Source: Amycolatopsis sp. QT-25
GTDB lineage: Bacteria > Actinomycetota > Actinomycetes > Mycobacteriales > Pseudonocardiaceae
Assembly: GCF_029369745.1 (NCBI RefSeq)
Contig: NZ_CP120210.1
Coordinates: forward strand, 7,192,001 to 7,256,000
Reading direction: 5' to 3'
Length of the DNA: 64,000 nt
The position numbers and the translations under genes were made by a program. Shown in pieces: positions 8,132 through 16,829 of this stretch. The notes beneath the pieces are model-generated. The model searched no databases and was not told the origin of the DNA. It saw only the letters and a program-made list of their open reading frames with translations. How positions within the stretch are numbered: the stretch's first letter is position 1; each line of letters starts with the position of its first letter.

Positions 8132-8914
8132 GTGGGCACACCACGAGGCCTGGATTCCAGTGGCACACTCGAGCGCGGGCTAGCGGTTCTCGAGCACGTC
8201 GGCAAGAACCAGGAAATTTCCACCAACGCGATCGCCCGGCAGCTGGGTCTTTCCCGGAGCGCCGCCTACCGCATCGTCGGCACCCTCAAGAACCTCGAAT
8301 ACCTCGAAGCCGATCGCGTCACCGGCCGCGTGCGGCTCGGCACCCGGCTGGTCGAACTCGGCGCCCGCGCGATGGCGGCGACCGACCTCCACCGCTGCGC
8401 GCCACGCTATCTCGCGGCGCTGGCCGAGCGGAGCGGAGAGACGACGTACCTCGCCGTCCCGGACAACGACGCGATGGTCTACGTAGCCACCGAACGCAGC
8501 GCCGGCGCCGTCACCCTGGCCTGCCGTCTCGGCACCCGCCGTCCGCAGCACGCGACGTCACTGGGCAAGGCGTGGCTGGCGGCACTGCCCGAACAGGACC
8601 GCGTCGAACGCATCCGCCGGATGAAACTCGACAGTCTCACGCTCAAGACGATCAACGATCCGGTGCGGCTGCTCGACGACCTGGCAAGGACGAGCCGTCG
8701 CGGCTGGGCCGTGGACGACGTCGAAAACGAACCGGACGTGGGTTGCGTGGCCGCCGCCGTCCGCGACCACACCGGACGGCCGATCGCCGCGATCAGCATC
8801 GCGGGCCCCGCCGGCCGGGTGCTCCGCCGCACCGACGAACTGGGCGCGACGGTGGCCGGGACCGCCGCCGCGCTTTCGCTCCGGCTGGGGTACGTCCGCG
8901 CGCAACGGGGCTGA
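8132..8914 (+). CDS. IclR family transcriptional regulator
   Basis: A 260-aa regulator with an N-terminal winged helix-turn-helix (TLERGLAVLEHV, then NAIARQLGLSRSAAYRIVGTL) and a C-terminal IclR effector-binding domain containing RPQHATSLGKAWLA. The GTG at 8132 is chosen because GGAGGGG lies just upstream; an in-frame ATG-less extension to 8093 has no ribosome site. IclR proteins often control aromatic or organic-acid catabolism, so regulation of the box operon or the lost hydratase pathway is possible, but no adjacent target supports it. Confidence 0.88.
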   Translation: MGTPRGLDSSGTLERGLAVLEHVGKNQEISTNAIARQLGLSRSAAYRIVGTLKNLEYLEADRVTGRVRLGTRLVELGARAMAATDLHRCAPRYLAALAERSGETTYLAVPDNDAMVYVATERSAGAVTLACRLGTRRPQHATSLGKAWLAALPEQDRVERIRRMKLDSLTLKTINDPVRLLDDLARTSRRGWAVDDVENEPDVGCVAAAVRDHTGRPIAAISIAGPAGRVLRRTDELGATVAGTAAALSLRLGYVRAQRG

Positions 8915-9560
8915 GATGGCCCGGGGCGGGCTGTGACCCTCCGCGTCGCCGGCGGCGTTTCCGATCGTCGTGCCGCTGGTGGCGCTGGCGGTCCCGCACC
9001 GCTCGGCACGATTTGTCGGCCGCACGCCGTTCTTGTGGGCGGTGGCGCTGACCGCCGTGATCGGAGTCGTCGCGGTTGGCCGGGCGGCCTTGCCGGAATT
9101 CATGATTTCGTCTCGAACGAGAACGCGGCTGTCCACAATGGTCATCCCCGTGACGCCTTGGCCGAAGCCGCCGTCAAGGCCCCGCCGGAACGGGCTCGGG
9201 CTGTGGCCGCGGGATGGCACGAACTCCGGGTTCAAGCTCGCGTCGCGACGGCAACTGGCCGACGAGCTGGTGATTCCGCCGAAACTGTTCCGCAGGCTCG
9301 TCGACCACCTCGCGCTCGACGAAAAGCGGCGGGGTCTCGCTCACCGGCTGCTCCGGCTTCCTCGATTCCCGCGACGACCGCCTGTTCACCGTCCCGGACG
9401 GGCACGCCACGGAATTCGAGACCCTGGTGACCGTGAAGAGGCAGACCGTGAACCTGACGGCCGAGCCCGAGCGGATCGTCTTCACCGCGGCCTGGACGCC
9501 GCCCGTGTCGGCAAAAACACCGTACCTCCGTCCCCCTCCGTCGTGCTCATCTGAAAGGTG
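8915..9560. other. Interval without an intact gene, possible decayed fragments
   Basis: No frame gives a convincing gene. The plus strand has fragments that look protein-like in different frames: a hydrophobic stretch at about 8960-9110 (RTPFLWAVALTAVIGVVAVG) and, at about 9325-9540, a run containing GFLDSRDDRLFTVPDG and TVKRQTVNLTAEPERIVFTA. The frame changes and lack of ribosome sites suggest decayed sequence, but I cannot name the parent genes. Confidence 0.35.
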
Positions 9561-9572
9561 GAGAGGGAGCCG

Positions 9573-10013
9573 ATGCAAGGATACGGTTCGCGGCGGCCGC
9601 GGGAGGCCGGCGGACGGACGAAGACGGCCTCGAAACCGGTCGACACCGTCCGCGTCCTGGTCGTGCGCTACTGCCGGGCGCGGATCGGACGTCGTTCCGG
9701 CACCTACGAAGCCGCCGACGCGATCGCGAAGGCCGGTTGCCGCGAGGTTTTCGCCGGAGCGGCCGGGGCGTCCGCGCTCCTCACGTTCGCCTACGACGTC
9801 ACGCGCGGCCTCGTCGACGACTTCCACCGGACCACCACCGAACTGCCGAACCCGCTTTCGGGGTTGCCGGACCGGCAACGCGAGATCCTGGTGCTGCGGT
9901 CGCTCGTCGGGCTTTCCGCCGACGACACCGCACTGGCGCTCGGCTGCACCGTCCAGGCCGTCCGGCTGGGTCAGCACCGGGCCCTGACCGCGCTGCGCCC
10001 CACCCGCGCCTGA
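9573..10013 (+). CDS. Short sigma-70-like protein
   Basis: A 146-aa protein resembling a shortened ECF-type sigma factor. The first half has a region-2-like segment (VRVLVVRYCRARIGRRSGTY); the second half has a clear region 4 with LPDRQREILVLRSLVGLSAD and a helix-turn-helix DDTALALGCTVQAVRLGQHR. It is shorter than the usual 180-200 aa and the core-binding part of region 2 is weakly conserved, so it may be an anomalous sigma factor. ATG 9573 is chosen because GAGAGGGAG lies just before it. Its stop codon runs directly into the left arm of a palindromic repeat shared with the convergent sigma gene. Confidence 0.65.
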   Translation: MQGYGSRRPREAGGRTKTASKPVDTVRVLVVRYCRARIGRRSGTYEAADAIAKAGCREVFAGAAGASALLTFAYDVTRGLVDDFHRTTTELPNPLSGLPDRQREILVLRSLVGLSADDTALALGCTVQAVRLGQHRALTALRPTRA

Positions 10014-10025
10014 CCCACCCCCCTT

Positions 10026-10100
10026 CGCAATTCGTCACCTACTTGCGCCGGATACCGGCCAGTAGGCGCGGTATCGCACGCAAGTAGGTGACGAATTGCG
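10026..10100. repeat. Perfect 22-bp palindromic repeat between convergent sigma genes
   Basis: Arms 10026-10047 and 10079-10100 are exact inverse complements over 22 bp (CGCAATTCGTCACC and so on) around a 31-nt centre. Both flanking genes end in TGA followed by a C-rich run and then the arm. A diverged copy follows the bclA stop at the window start. It may act as a bidirectional terminator, though there is no T-tract. Confidence 0.85.
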
Positions 10101-10106
10101 AGGGGG

Positions 10107-11366
10107 TCAGGGGGCACACTCCGCCGCGCGGTTCAGCAGAAGGGTGCGTTCGCGGTCGTTCCCGGTCATCTCCGCCGCGCGCTCGAACTCGGCGCGGGCC
10201 TCGTCCAGGCGGCCGAGCTTCGCCAAGAAGTCGCCGCGCACGCTCGGCAGCAGGTGGTACGACTTCAGCGCGGGCTCCGACGTCAGCTTGTCGACGACCG
10301 CGAGTCCCGCTTCCGGTCCGACGGCCATCGACAGCGCCACCGCGCGGTTCAGTTCGATCACCGGCGACGGGTTCAGCTTCCCGAGCCCTTCGTACAGGGT
10401 CGCGATGCGTGCCCAGTCGGTCTCCTCGCCCGTTCGCGCCCGCGCGTGGCAGGCCGCGATGGCGGCTTGTGCGGCGTAGACGCCGAATGCGCCGCCCGTG
10501 AGCGACTCGGCGAGTTCCAGCGCGGCGAGGCCGCGGCCGATCAGGAGCCGGTTCCATTTCGTCCGGTCCTGGTCCATCAGCAGCACGGGTTCGCCGTTCG
10601 GCCCGACGCGTGCGGCCGATCGCGACGCCTGGATCTCCATCAGCGAAACGAGCCCGTGCACCTCGGGTTCCTTCGGCATCAGCCCGGCCAGGATCCGGCC
10701 GAGCCGCAGCGCCTCCTCGCACAGCGCCGGCCGCATCCAGTCCTCGCCCGCCGTCGCCGAATAGCCCTCGTTGAAGATCAGATAGATCACTTCGAGCACC
10801 GACTCCAGGCGCGCGACGCGATCGGCCCCCTCCGGCACCTCGAACGGCACCTTGGCGTCACCGAGCGTCTTCTTCGCGCGGACGATGCGCTGCGCGATGG
10901 CGGTCTCCTTGGCGAGGAACGCCCGCGCGATCTCGTGCGTCTGGAGGCCGCCGATCATCTTCAGGGTCAGCGCCACCCTGGCCTCGGTCGACAGCACCGG
11001 GTGACAGGCGGTGAACACCAGCCGCAGCAGATCGTCCTCGATGTGGTCGTCGAGCCCCGCGGTGAAGTCGGGTTCCTCCTCGAACTCCTGCTCGCGGCCG
11101 ATCTCCCCGAGCTTCCGTTCATACCGCTCGGTGCGCCGGAAGGTGTCGACGGCCCGGCGTTTGGCCGTGGTCATGAGCCAGGCACCCGGATTCCTCGGCA
11201 CGCCCGACTCCGGCCACTGCTCGAGCGCGGCGACCAGCGCGTCCTGCGCGAGTTCCTCCGCGAGGCCGACGTCGCGCGTCATCCGCGCGAGGCCGGCGAT
11301 GAGGCGGGCCGACTCGATCCGCCACACCGCGTCGATCGCCGAACGAGGGTCTGCTGTTGCCGTCAC
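10107..11366 (-). CDS. ECF42-type RNA polymerase sigma factor with C-terminal TPR-like extension
   Basis: A 419-aa sigma factor, about twice the usual ECF length. The N-terminus has sigma region 2 (LAQDALVAALEQWPESG, PGAWLMTTAKRRAVDTFRR) and region 4 (TLKMIGGLQTHEIARAFLAK). The C-terminal half (about 190-419) is the helical repeat extension characteristic of the ECF42 group, with NEGYSATAGEDWMRPALCEEALRL-like and YEGLGKLNPSPVIELNRAVA-like segments. ECF42 genes typically sit beside genes for DGPF/YCII proteins, as here. No anti-sigma is encoded nearby; the C-terminal extension is thought to replace it. Start GTG 11366; TTG 11375 is an alternative. Confidence 0.9.
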   Translation of the reverse strand: MTATADPRSAIDAVWRIESARLIAGLARMTRDVGLAEELAQDALVAALEQWPESGVPRNPGAWLMTTAKRRAVDTFRRTERYERKLGEIGREQEFEEEPDFTAGLDDHIEDDLLRLVFTACHPVLSTEARVALTLKMIGGLQTHEIARAFLAKETAIAQRIVRAKKTLGDAKVPFEVPEGADRVARLESVLEVIYLIFNEGYSATAGEDWMRPALCEEALRLGRILAGLMPKEPEVHGLVSLMEIQASRSAARVGPNGEPVLLMDQDRTKWNRLLIGRGLAALELAESLTGGAFGVYAAQAAIAACHARARTGEETDWARIATLYEGLGKLNPSPVIELNRAVALSMAVGPEAGLAVVDKLTSEPALKSYHLLPSVRGDFLAKLGRLDEARAEFERAAEMTGNDRERTLLLNRAAECAP

Positions 11367-11405
11367 GCCGACCAATCAACATCGTCGGCGTGACGACCGC
11401 AACCA

Positions 11406-11822
11406 CTAGTTCGCCTCGGCCCGCTCCCGCAGCTTCTGCTCGTGTTCGACGATCTCGGGCGTGGCGTTGTCGAAGTCCTCCAGCTCGGCGACCCGCCGGA
11501 TCTCGATCTCGCCCTCGCGGAACGGCGCGCGCTTCATCCACTCGATGACCTCGGCCTTGTCCTTGACCTGCAGGATCCAGAAACCCGCGATGAGTTCCTT
11601 GCTCTCGGCGAAAGGCCCGTCGACGACCCTGGCCTCGGCGGTGCCGGAATACTGGATGCGGACGCCCTCGGCGCTGGGGAGCAGCCCTTCACCCGCGAGC
11701 ATGACACCGGCCTTCACCAGCTCCTCGTTGAACTTCCCCATCTCCTGCAACTCCTCGGCACTCGGCTGAGCGCCGGCCACGTCGGTCTTCTCGTCGCTCT
11801 TGACGATCACCATGAACCGCAT
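11406..11822 (-). CDS. DGPF (YCII-related) domain protein
   Basis: A 138-aa ferredoxin-fold YCII-related protein. It begins MRFMVIVKSDEKTD, contains the family signature VVDGPFAESKELIAGFWIL (the DGPF motif), and ends in the typical charged helix. The Shine-Dalgarno GGAG lies 7 nt before the ATG. It is 40 bp upstream of the ECF42 sigma gene on the same strand and probably in one operon. DGPF proteins are the conserved partners and main targets of ECF42 factors; their biochemical function is not established. Confidence 0.9.
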   Translation of the reverse strand: MRFMVIVKSDEKTDVAGAQPSAEELQEMGKFNEELVKAGVMLAGEGLLPSAEGVRIQYSGTAEARVVDGPFAESKELIAGFWILQVKDKAEVIEWMKRAPFREGEIEIRRVAELEDFDNATPEIVEHEQKLRERAEAN

Positions 11823-11975
11823 CGTGAATCTCCGTTCCCGGCGGGGCTCGTCCCCTGCCACATCAACGCGTCGATCGGGCACCCCCGGTTTCGACACGGT
11901 CCCCGAACTTTTTTCCGCGAGTATTCGAGCAGCCGGAAAACCGCAGGTCAAGCCCGCATGGGAGAATGCCGAACC

Positions 11976-12953
11976 GTGTCCGCACTCCCCGAAACCCTCC
12001 GCTCCGCCCTCGACGAAGAGCTGGGCAAGTACCCGCAGAACAGGCTGACGCAGTCCGTCGAGCGGCTCTCCACGCGCTACCGCGAGAACAACCCCGCGAG
12101 CGCGCCCATCCTCTCCTCCGAAGTCGACATCGCGGCGTACGCGGGCTATCGGATGCCGGCCACGTACGCGGCCGTACACGCCGTTCTCGCCGAAGCCGCC
12201 CTCCGCGCTCCCGGGTTCGCGCCGCGCACGCAGATCGACGTCGGCGGCGGGACCGGTGCCGCCATCTGGGCGGCGGCCGACGTGTGGCCGTCACTGGAGG
12301 AGAGCACCGTCGTCGAGCAGGTACCGGGTGCGATCGAGCTGGGCAGGCGGCTGGCGGGGAACGCCGGGGGCAAGGCGGTCCGCGGCTCGACCTGGCGGCG
12401 CGGCCTGATCGATCCGGCCGCTCCTGCCCCGGACGCCGATCTGGTGACCCTTTCCTACGTCCTCGGCGAACTGCCCGAGGCCCGGCGGGCCGACACCGTC
12501 CGCTGGCTGTCGGCGAAGGCCGGGATGCTGGTGCTGATCGAACCCGGCACGCCCGCGGGCTACGAACGGGTCGTCGAGGCACGGGATCGGCTCGTCGAAC
12601 TCGGGCTCTCCCTCGTCGCGCCCTGCCCGCACGAGGGCGCGTGCCCGATCCCGCGCGGCCGGGACTGGTGCCACTTCTCCGCGCGCCTCCCGCGCACCGG
12701 CCTGCACCGTCAGCTCAAGTCCGGGACGCTCGGCTTCGAGGACGAGAAGTTCTCCTACGTCGTCGCCTCACGCGCGGCGCCGGACCGGGCCGAAGGCCGG
12801 ATCCTGCGGCATCCGGCCAAACGCAAGGGCATGGTCAGCCTTTCGCTGTGTGCCGAAGCCGGGCTCACCGAAACGATCGTCACCAAACGGCACGGCGAGG
12901 CCTACCGCGCGGCCCGCGACGCCGAATGGGGCGACGCCTGGCCCAGCCGCTGA
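11976..12953 (+). CDS. Rsm22-like small ribosomal subunit methyltransferase family protein
   Basis: A 325-aa SAM-dependent methyltransferase-fold protein of the Rsm22 family. The SAM-binding motif is IDVGGGTGAAIWAAAD, followed by the acidic LVTLSYVLGEL. A Cys cluster CPHEGACPIPRGRDWCHF, known as a metal-binding feature of this family, follows at about residues 213-230, and KRKGMVSLSLC lies near the end. The bacterial members are poorly characterised. GTG 11976 is chosen by family fit with GGGAG 11 nt upstream; ATG 11958 is the alternative. Confidence 0.82.
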   Translation: MSALPETLRSALDEELGKYPQNRLTQSVERLSTRYRENNPASAPILSSEVDIAAYAGYRMPATYAAVHAVLAEAALRAPGFAPRTQIDVGGGTGAAIWAAADVWPSLEESTVVEQVPGAIELGRRLAGNAGGKAVRGSTWRRGLIDPAAPAPDADLVTLSYVLGELPEARRADTVRWLSAKAGMLVLIEPGTPAGYERVVEARDRLVELGLSLVAPCPHEGACPIPRGRDWCHFSARLPRTGLHRQLKSGTLGFEDEKFSYVVASRAAPDRAEGRILRHPAKRKGMVSLSLCAEAGLTETIVTKRHGEAYRAARDAEWGDAWPSR

Positions 12954-12993
12954 CCAAGTGAGCGTGTCGCTGGGTTTGGCGTCGAGCCGGACG

Positions 12994-13131
12994 ACGCGTG
13001 TTTCCAGCCGTAACTCGCGTGCTTGGAGCCGGATCTCGCGTGCTTGGAGCCGGATCTCGCGTGACTGGAGCCGGTACGCCTCCAAGCACGCGAGTTACGT
13101 CTTCGAGCACGCGAGTTACGCCTTCGAGCAC
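12994..13131. repeat. Short tandem array of 21-bp units with mirrored half
   Basis: Three direct 21-bp units beginning CTCGCGTGCTTGGAGCC lie at 13014-13076, followed by two units of the opposite sense beginning GCACGCGAGTTACG at 13086-13127. The outer parts 13009-13027 and 13081-13099 are a perfect 19-bp inverted repeat. It fills the gap between the convergent Rsm22-like and LysR genes. Confidence 0.85.
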
Positions 13132-13137
13132 GGGGCT

Positions 13138-14037
13138 TCACGGACCGCGCCGCGCCGAATTGCCGATGACGGCGAGCAACGCGCCGAGCGCCGGATTGTC
13201 GTTGCCCCGCCGCCACACCAGTTCGAGTTCCGCCGGGCGGCCCTCGACCCCGCCCACCGGGCGGAGCACGACACCCTCGAACCGCAGCGCCGCGGCCGCG
13301 GCGGGCACCAACGCGACACCGAGGTCCGCCTTGACCAGCGCGAGGACCGTAGGCACCTGGCAGGGGTACTGCGTGTACTCCGGCAGTACCCGCGCGGCGC
13401 GGAACACCGCCACGAGCAGATCGTGGAGGTACCGGTCCTCCGACGGCGAATACATGATGAACGGTTCGCCGTCGAAGTCGCGGACGTCGGGATTCTTCTT
13501 GCGCCGCGCCAACGGATGCGCGGACGGCAGCGCGGCCAGCAGCGGCTCGCGCCACAACGGCAGGCTCACGACGTCGGCGCCGGTGACCGGCGGCCGGATC
13601 ATGCCGAGATCGATCCCGCCCGACGGCAATTCCTCCATCTGCGCCGCCGTCGCCATTTCCCGCAACACGAGATCGACGCCCGGCACTTCGGCGTTCGCCG
13701 CGGCGATGACGCGGTCGAGATACGAATAGGCCGCGGTGGCGGTGAAACCAAGCGTGACGACGCCGGCTTCACCTTTCTTCGCGCGGCGGGCATACAGCGC
13801 CGCCTCCTGCGCCGAACGCAGTATCTTCCTTGCCTCGGCCAGAAAAACCCGTCCGGCGGGTGTCAGCCGGACCATGCGGTGCGTACGGTCGAAAAGCTCG
13901 ACCCCCAGTTCGCGCTCCAGCAACTGGATCCGCCTGCTCAACGGCGGCTGGGTCATCGAGAGCCGCTCCGCCGCCCGGCCGTAGTGCAGTTCCTCGGCCA
14001 CCGCGACGAAACTCACCAGCTGCTCCAGGGAGAACAC
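13138..14037 (-). CDS. LysR family transcriptional regulator
   Basis: A 299-aa LysR-type regulator. The N-terminal helix-turn-helix reads HYGRAAERLSMTQPPLSRRI within the first 35 residues, followed by the linker helix and the periplasmic-binding-protein-like effector domain (GFTATAAYSYLDRVI, PSAHPLARRKKNPDVRD). The start MFSLEQLVSFVAVAEELHYG is typical. The nearest divergent gene would normally be the target, but upstream is the convergently unrelated GAF-ANTAR gene on the same strand, so the target is unknown. Confidence 0.88.
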   Translation of the reverse strand: MFSLEQLVSFVAVAEELHYGRAAERLSMTQPPLSRRIQLLERELGVELFDRTHRMVRLTPAGRVFLAEARKILRSAQEAALYARRAKKGEAGVVTLGFTATAAYSYLDRVIAAANAEVPGVDLVLREMATAAQMEELPSGGIDLGMIRPPVTGADVVSLPLWREPLLAALPSAHPLARRKKNPDVRDFDGEPFIMYSPSEDRYLHDLLVAVFRAARVLPEYTQYPCQVPTVLALVKADLGVALVPAAAAALRFEGVVLRPVGGVEGRPAELELVWRRGNDNPALGALLAVIGNSARRGP

Positions 14038-14089
14038 CCATCCAGTCTAGATATCACCGGCGGGCGGACAAGCGCCGAATCGATATCGT

Positions 14090-15559
14090 TCAGCGCGGGA
14101 TTTCCACCGTGCGGTCGACGATCCCGGTCGCGACGGAATGAATCTTGCGGTTGTTGCTCCGCGCGTAGGCGCGCAATACGCCGAACGCGTCGTCCACCGA
14201 AACCCGGAGCCGTTCGGCGAGCACGCCTTTCGCCTGTTCGATGATCACCCGGCTGTTCAACGCCGTTTGCAGCTGTGCGGTGATCGTCTCCTGCCGGTGC
14301 AACAGGCGGTGGTGCAGGATGCCGATCGTGGCGATGTCCGCGAGTGCCTGTCCCAGCCCCAATCCGGCGTCGTCGAGCGAAGCGGGGCGGGTGTCGAACA
14401 GGTTCAGCGCGCCGATCACCTCGTCGCGGCGGCGCATCGGCAACGCGTACACGGAGCGGAAATCCGCGTCCTCCGCCGCACGCGAGAACTTCGGCCAGCT
14501 CGCGCCCGCGCGCGTCAGATCCGGGCAGACCACCGGCTCGGCGTGCCGGTAGCAGTCCAGGCACGGCCCCTCGGAATTCCGTAACTGGAACAGTTCGAGC
14601 ATGCGGGTCCGCTCGTCGGACGCGGCCACCATGGTGAGCGTGCCCTGCGCGTCGGCGAGCAGTAATCCGGCGGTGCGGACGCCGAGCAGTTCGACACATC
14701 TGAGCGCGAGCAGGTCGAGGAACTCGATGAGGTCGAAATCGTCGACCAGGGTGTCCGCCAACTGCACGAAGGTTTCGCCCAAGCCCGCCGCGAGGTCGGT
14801 CATCGTCTCTGCTGTCTCCTTAGGCACACGTCCGTCACACCCGGGCCGGAAGGTGATCCGGCGCCGCACCACGTCCATGACGACCTCGTCCGGTTTCCGG
14901 CCATGGGCGCAGGCGTGGGCCCGCAAGCGGGTGAGCGCGTCCACCAGCCCGAGGTCGAGCTGGACCGACACCAGGCCGACGGCCTGGTGCACCCGGTCGT
15001 GGTGGCCGGTGAACGCGCGATCGATCACTTCGGCGAGGCCGGGCCCGTCGCCGCCGAAATCGGCGACGGCGAGGGCGAGCACCGCGTCGGCGCAAACGAG
15101 TGCCTCCGCCTGTCCTTCCCTCGACGGGAATCCGGCGAGTTCGCGACAACAGTCGACGACACCCAAGTTGATCGCACCGGCCTGAATCGGCACCGCGATG
15201 ATCGATTTCACCCCTCTGTCGATCGCTTCGGGCGCGAACATCGGCCATCGGAGTGACGTCTCCGAACTGGTCACATCGGTTACGACGAGGAGCATACCGC
15301 CGCGCACCACTTCCCATGCCGGGCCTTCGCTCAAGGTGAACTGCAGATCTTCCCGTTCGCGGCTGCGTTCGCCGGTGGCGAAGAATGGCTCGGTGAAACC
15401 TGCGCCGACAGCGAGGAGAGCTCGGCACCGGCCCGCTTCGAGGACGGTTCCGCAGACGACACAGGCGTGTTCCGCGGAAACCGCCGAATCGGTTTCCGCG
15501 GCGAGGAAACGCATCTTCGCCCAGACCAGCGCGGCGCGCGCATGCCGGTGAAACCCCAT
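14090..15559 (-). CDS. Fused GAF-ANTAR-GAF-ANTAR regulator
   Basis: A 489-aa protein with two copies of a sensor plus RNA-binding antiterminator unit. The first GAF domain spans about residues 25-190 and a weak ANTAR-like helical bundle follows (DRVHQAVGLVSVQLDLGLVD). The second GAF spans about 270-410 and contains SEGPCLDCYRHAEPVVCPDL; the second ANTAR is clear (LNSRVIIEQAKGVLAERL). ANTAR domains bind paired hairpins in nascent RNA. The frame is open across the junction, so this is a true fusion of the two gene types that are separate at 37134-38646. AGGAGG lies just before ATG 15559. Confidence 0.85.
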   Translation of the reverse strand: MGFHRHARAALVWAKMRFLAAETDSAVSAEHACVVCGTVLEAGRCRALLAVGAGFTEPFFATGERSREREDLQFTLSEGPAWEVVRGGMLLVVTDVTSSETSLRWPMFAPEAIDRGVKSIIAVPIQAGAINLGVVDCCRELAGFPSREGQAEALVCADAVLALAVADFGGDGPGLAEVIDRAFTGHHDRVHQAVGLVSVQLDLGLVDALTRLRAHACAHGRKPDEVVMDVVRRRITFRPGCDGRVPKETAETMTDLAAGLGETFVQLADTLVDDFDLIEFLDLLALRCVELLGVRTAGLLLADAQGTLTMVAASDERTRMLELFQLRNSEGPCLDCYRHAEPVVCPDLTRAGASWPKFSRAAEDADFRSVYALPMRRRDEVIGALNLFDTRPASLDDAGLGLGQALADIATIGILHHRLLHRQETITAQLQTALNSRVIIEQAKGVLAERLRVSVDDAFGVLRAYARSNNRKIHSVATGIVDRTVEIPR

Positions 15560-15908
15560 TGCGCCTCCTGGCATCGAACGAACCCACCGGGGCCGGGGCG
15601 AACGGCGCGGACGAGTCGCCCACGCACACCTCACTCTCCCATGTTCTCGTCCCTTTGCCGCTGCCTCAACGACTTCTCCGGCACCAATGCCGTAGTCCGA
15701 AGGGCCGAACGGGCGACCCGGGCGGCGGTAATCGTCCGTTCGGCCGGTAGCGGCCCTCCGGTTCACCCCTAGGCTGGAACGCGAGACCGCTCGTCCTGGC
15801 CCTCGGCGAACGGCGCTCGACAGCGAGCTCTGGAGGGGCCATGTGCGTTCGCATTCTCGAAACCCGCGCCAAACGGGGGAATCCCTTTCTCCGGTTATTG
15901 GTCCGTAT
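15560..15908. other. Intergenic interval
   Basis: About 350 bp with no gene I can support, lying between the GAF-ANTAR start and the 3' end of the next sigma gene. I see no convincing hairpin or promoter beyond what must drive the GAF-ANTAR gene. Confidence 0.5.
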
Positions 15909-16526
15909 TCAGCTCAAGACGTCGCGGCGCTGAGCGCAGGCGCGCAGCCTGCTGATCGCCCGGTGTTTGGTCACCCGCACCCGCGACGACGTCGTCCCGA
16001 GCGCCGCGGCGGTCTCGTTCGACGTCAATTCGCCGATCACCCGCATCCCCAGCACTTCCCGGTGGGAGACGGGCAGCATCCGCATCAGCCTGCCGAGCCG
16101 GACCCCGAGGTCGGCCCGCAACGCGCGCTGCTCCGGTTCGTCGGCGGCCACCGCCGGACGTTCGGGGAGCTCACCGGTCAGCACCTGCTTGCTCCGCGAC
16201 GCCTTCCGGAAGGCGTCGGCGACCTTGTTCGCCGCGATGGCGCGCAAGAGGAACAGGAAGGAACCGCCGCGCAGGCCGTGCCCGGGGACCGCGACGAAGA
16301 CCGCGAGGCAGATCTCCTGCGCCACGTCGGCCGGTTCGAGACAGGTCAGCTCGCGGCCACCGAGGCGGGTCTCGGCGTACCTTCGCGCCCACGCGTCGAC
16401 GGCGACCATGAGGTCGTCCATGCCGTGCGGCTCGCCGGCCGCCACCGCCGCGGCGAGGTCGTCCCAGCCGGCAGGGGAGATCCACGCCTCACCGCCGGTT
16501 CTTCGCATCACAAAATCGTCGTTCAC
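15909..16526 (-). CDS. ShbA-like ECF sigma factor
   Basis: A 205-aa sigma-70 family protein. Region 2 is seen in MDDLMVAVDAWARRYAETRL and ADVAQEICLAVFVAVPGHG, and region 4 in LPVSHREVLGMRVIGELTSN followed by the helix-turn-helix NETAAALGTTSSRVRVTKHR. The overall layout resembles ShbA, the actinobacterial sigma factor that directs transcription of the principal sigma gene. GTG 16526 is chosen because GGGGAG precedes it by 6 nt; the longer frame to 16685 has no ribosome site. No anti-sigma gene is adjacent. Confidence 0.8.
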   Translation of the reverse strand: MNDDFVMRRTGGEAWISPAGWDDLAAAVAAGEPHGMDDLMVAVDAWARRYAETRLGGRELTCLEPADVAQEICLAVFVAVPGHGLRGGSFLFLLRAIAANKVADAFRKASRSKQVLTGELPERPAVAADEPEQRALRADLGVRLGRLMRMLPVSHREVLGMRVIGELTSNETAAALGTTSSRVRVTKHRAISRLRACAQRRDVLS

Positions 16527-16829
16527 GTCCCGCTCCCCACGGATGAGAAATCCGGCCGCCGGGGTCCAGGGCGGAACGCGGACAACGGTAGCCGAGCGGA
16601 CCGGCCACCTCAATCGACGAAAGTCCGCGACAAAGTGTCCGCCCCTTGGCAAAACCGGACAGATTTCCACCAGTGGTCTGGACATCTCCGGGCCCGGCGA
16701 CGTAACTTCCCGTGCTGAGACCCCTCGCCAAGGTCACCCCCAGGCCGGGAACGCGCCCCCGGCCGCCATCCGCAAGCACCGCCGCGGCGCGTTCGCGTTC
16801 CGCGGCGGGATTCCGCCGAGGAGTGAACT
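16527..16829. other. Divergent intergenic region
   Basis: About 300 bp between the divergent sigma-factor and glucanase genes, expected to hold both promoters. Nothing else was recognised in it. Confidence 0.4.

Noticed and set aside
12994..13131. CRISPR array
   Set aside because: The 21-bp units are contiguous without unique spacers, change sense midway and have no cas genes nearby.
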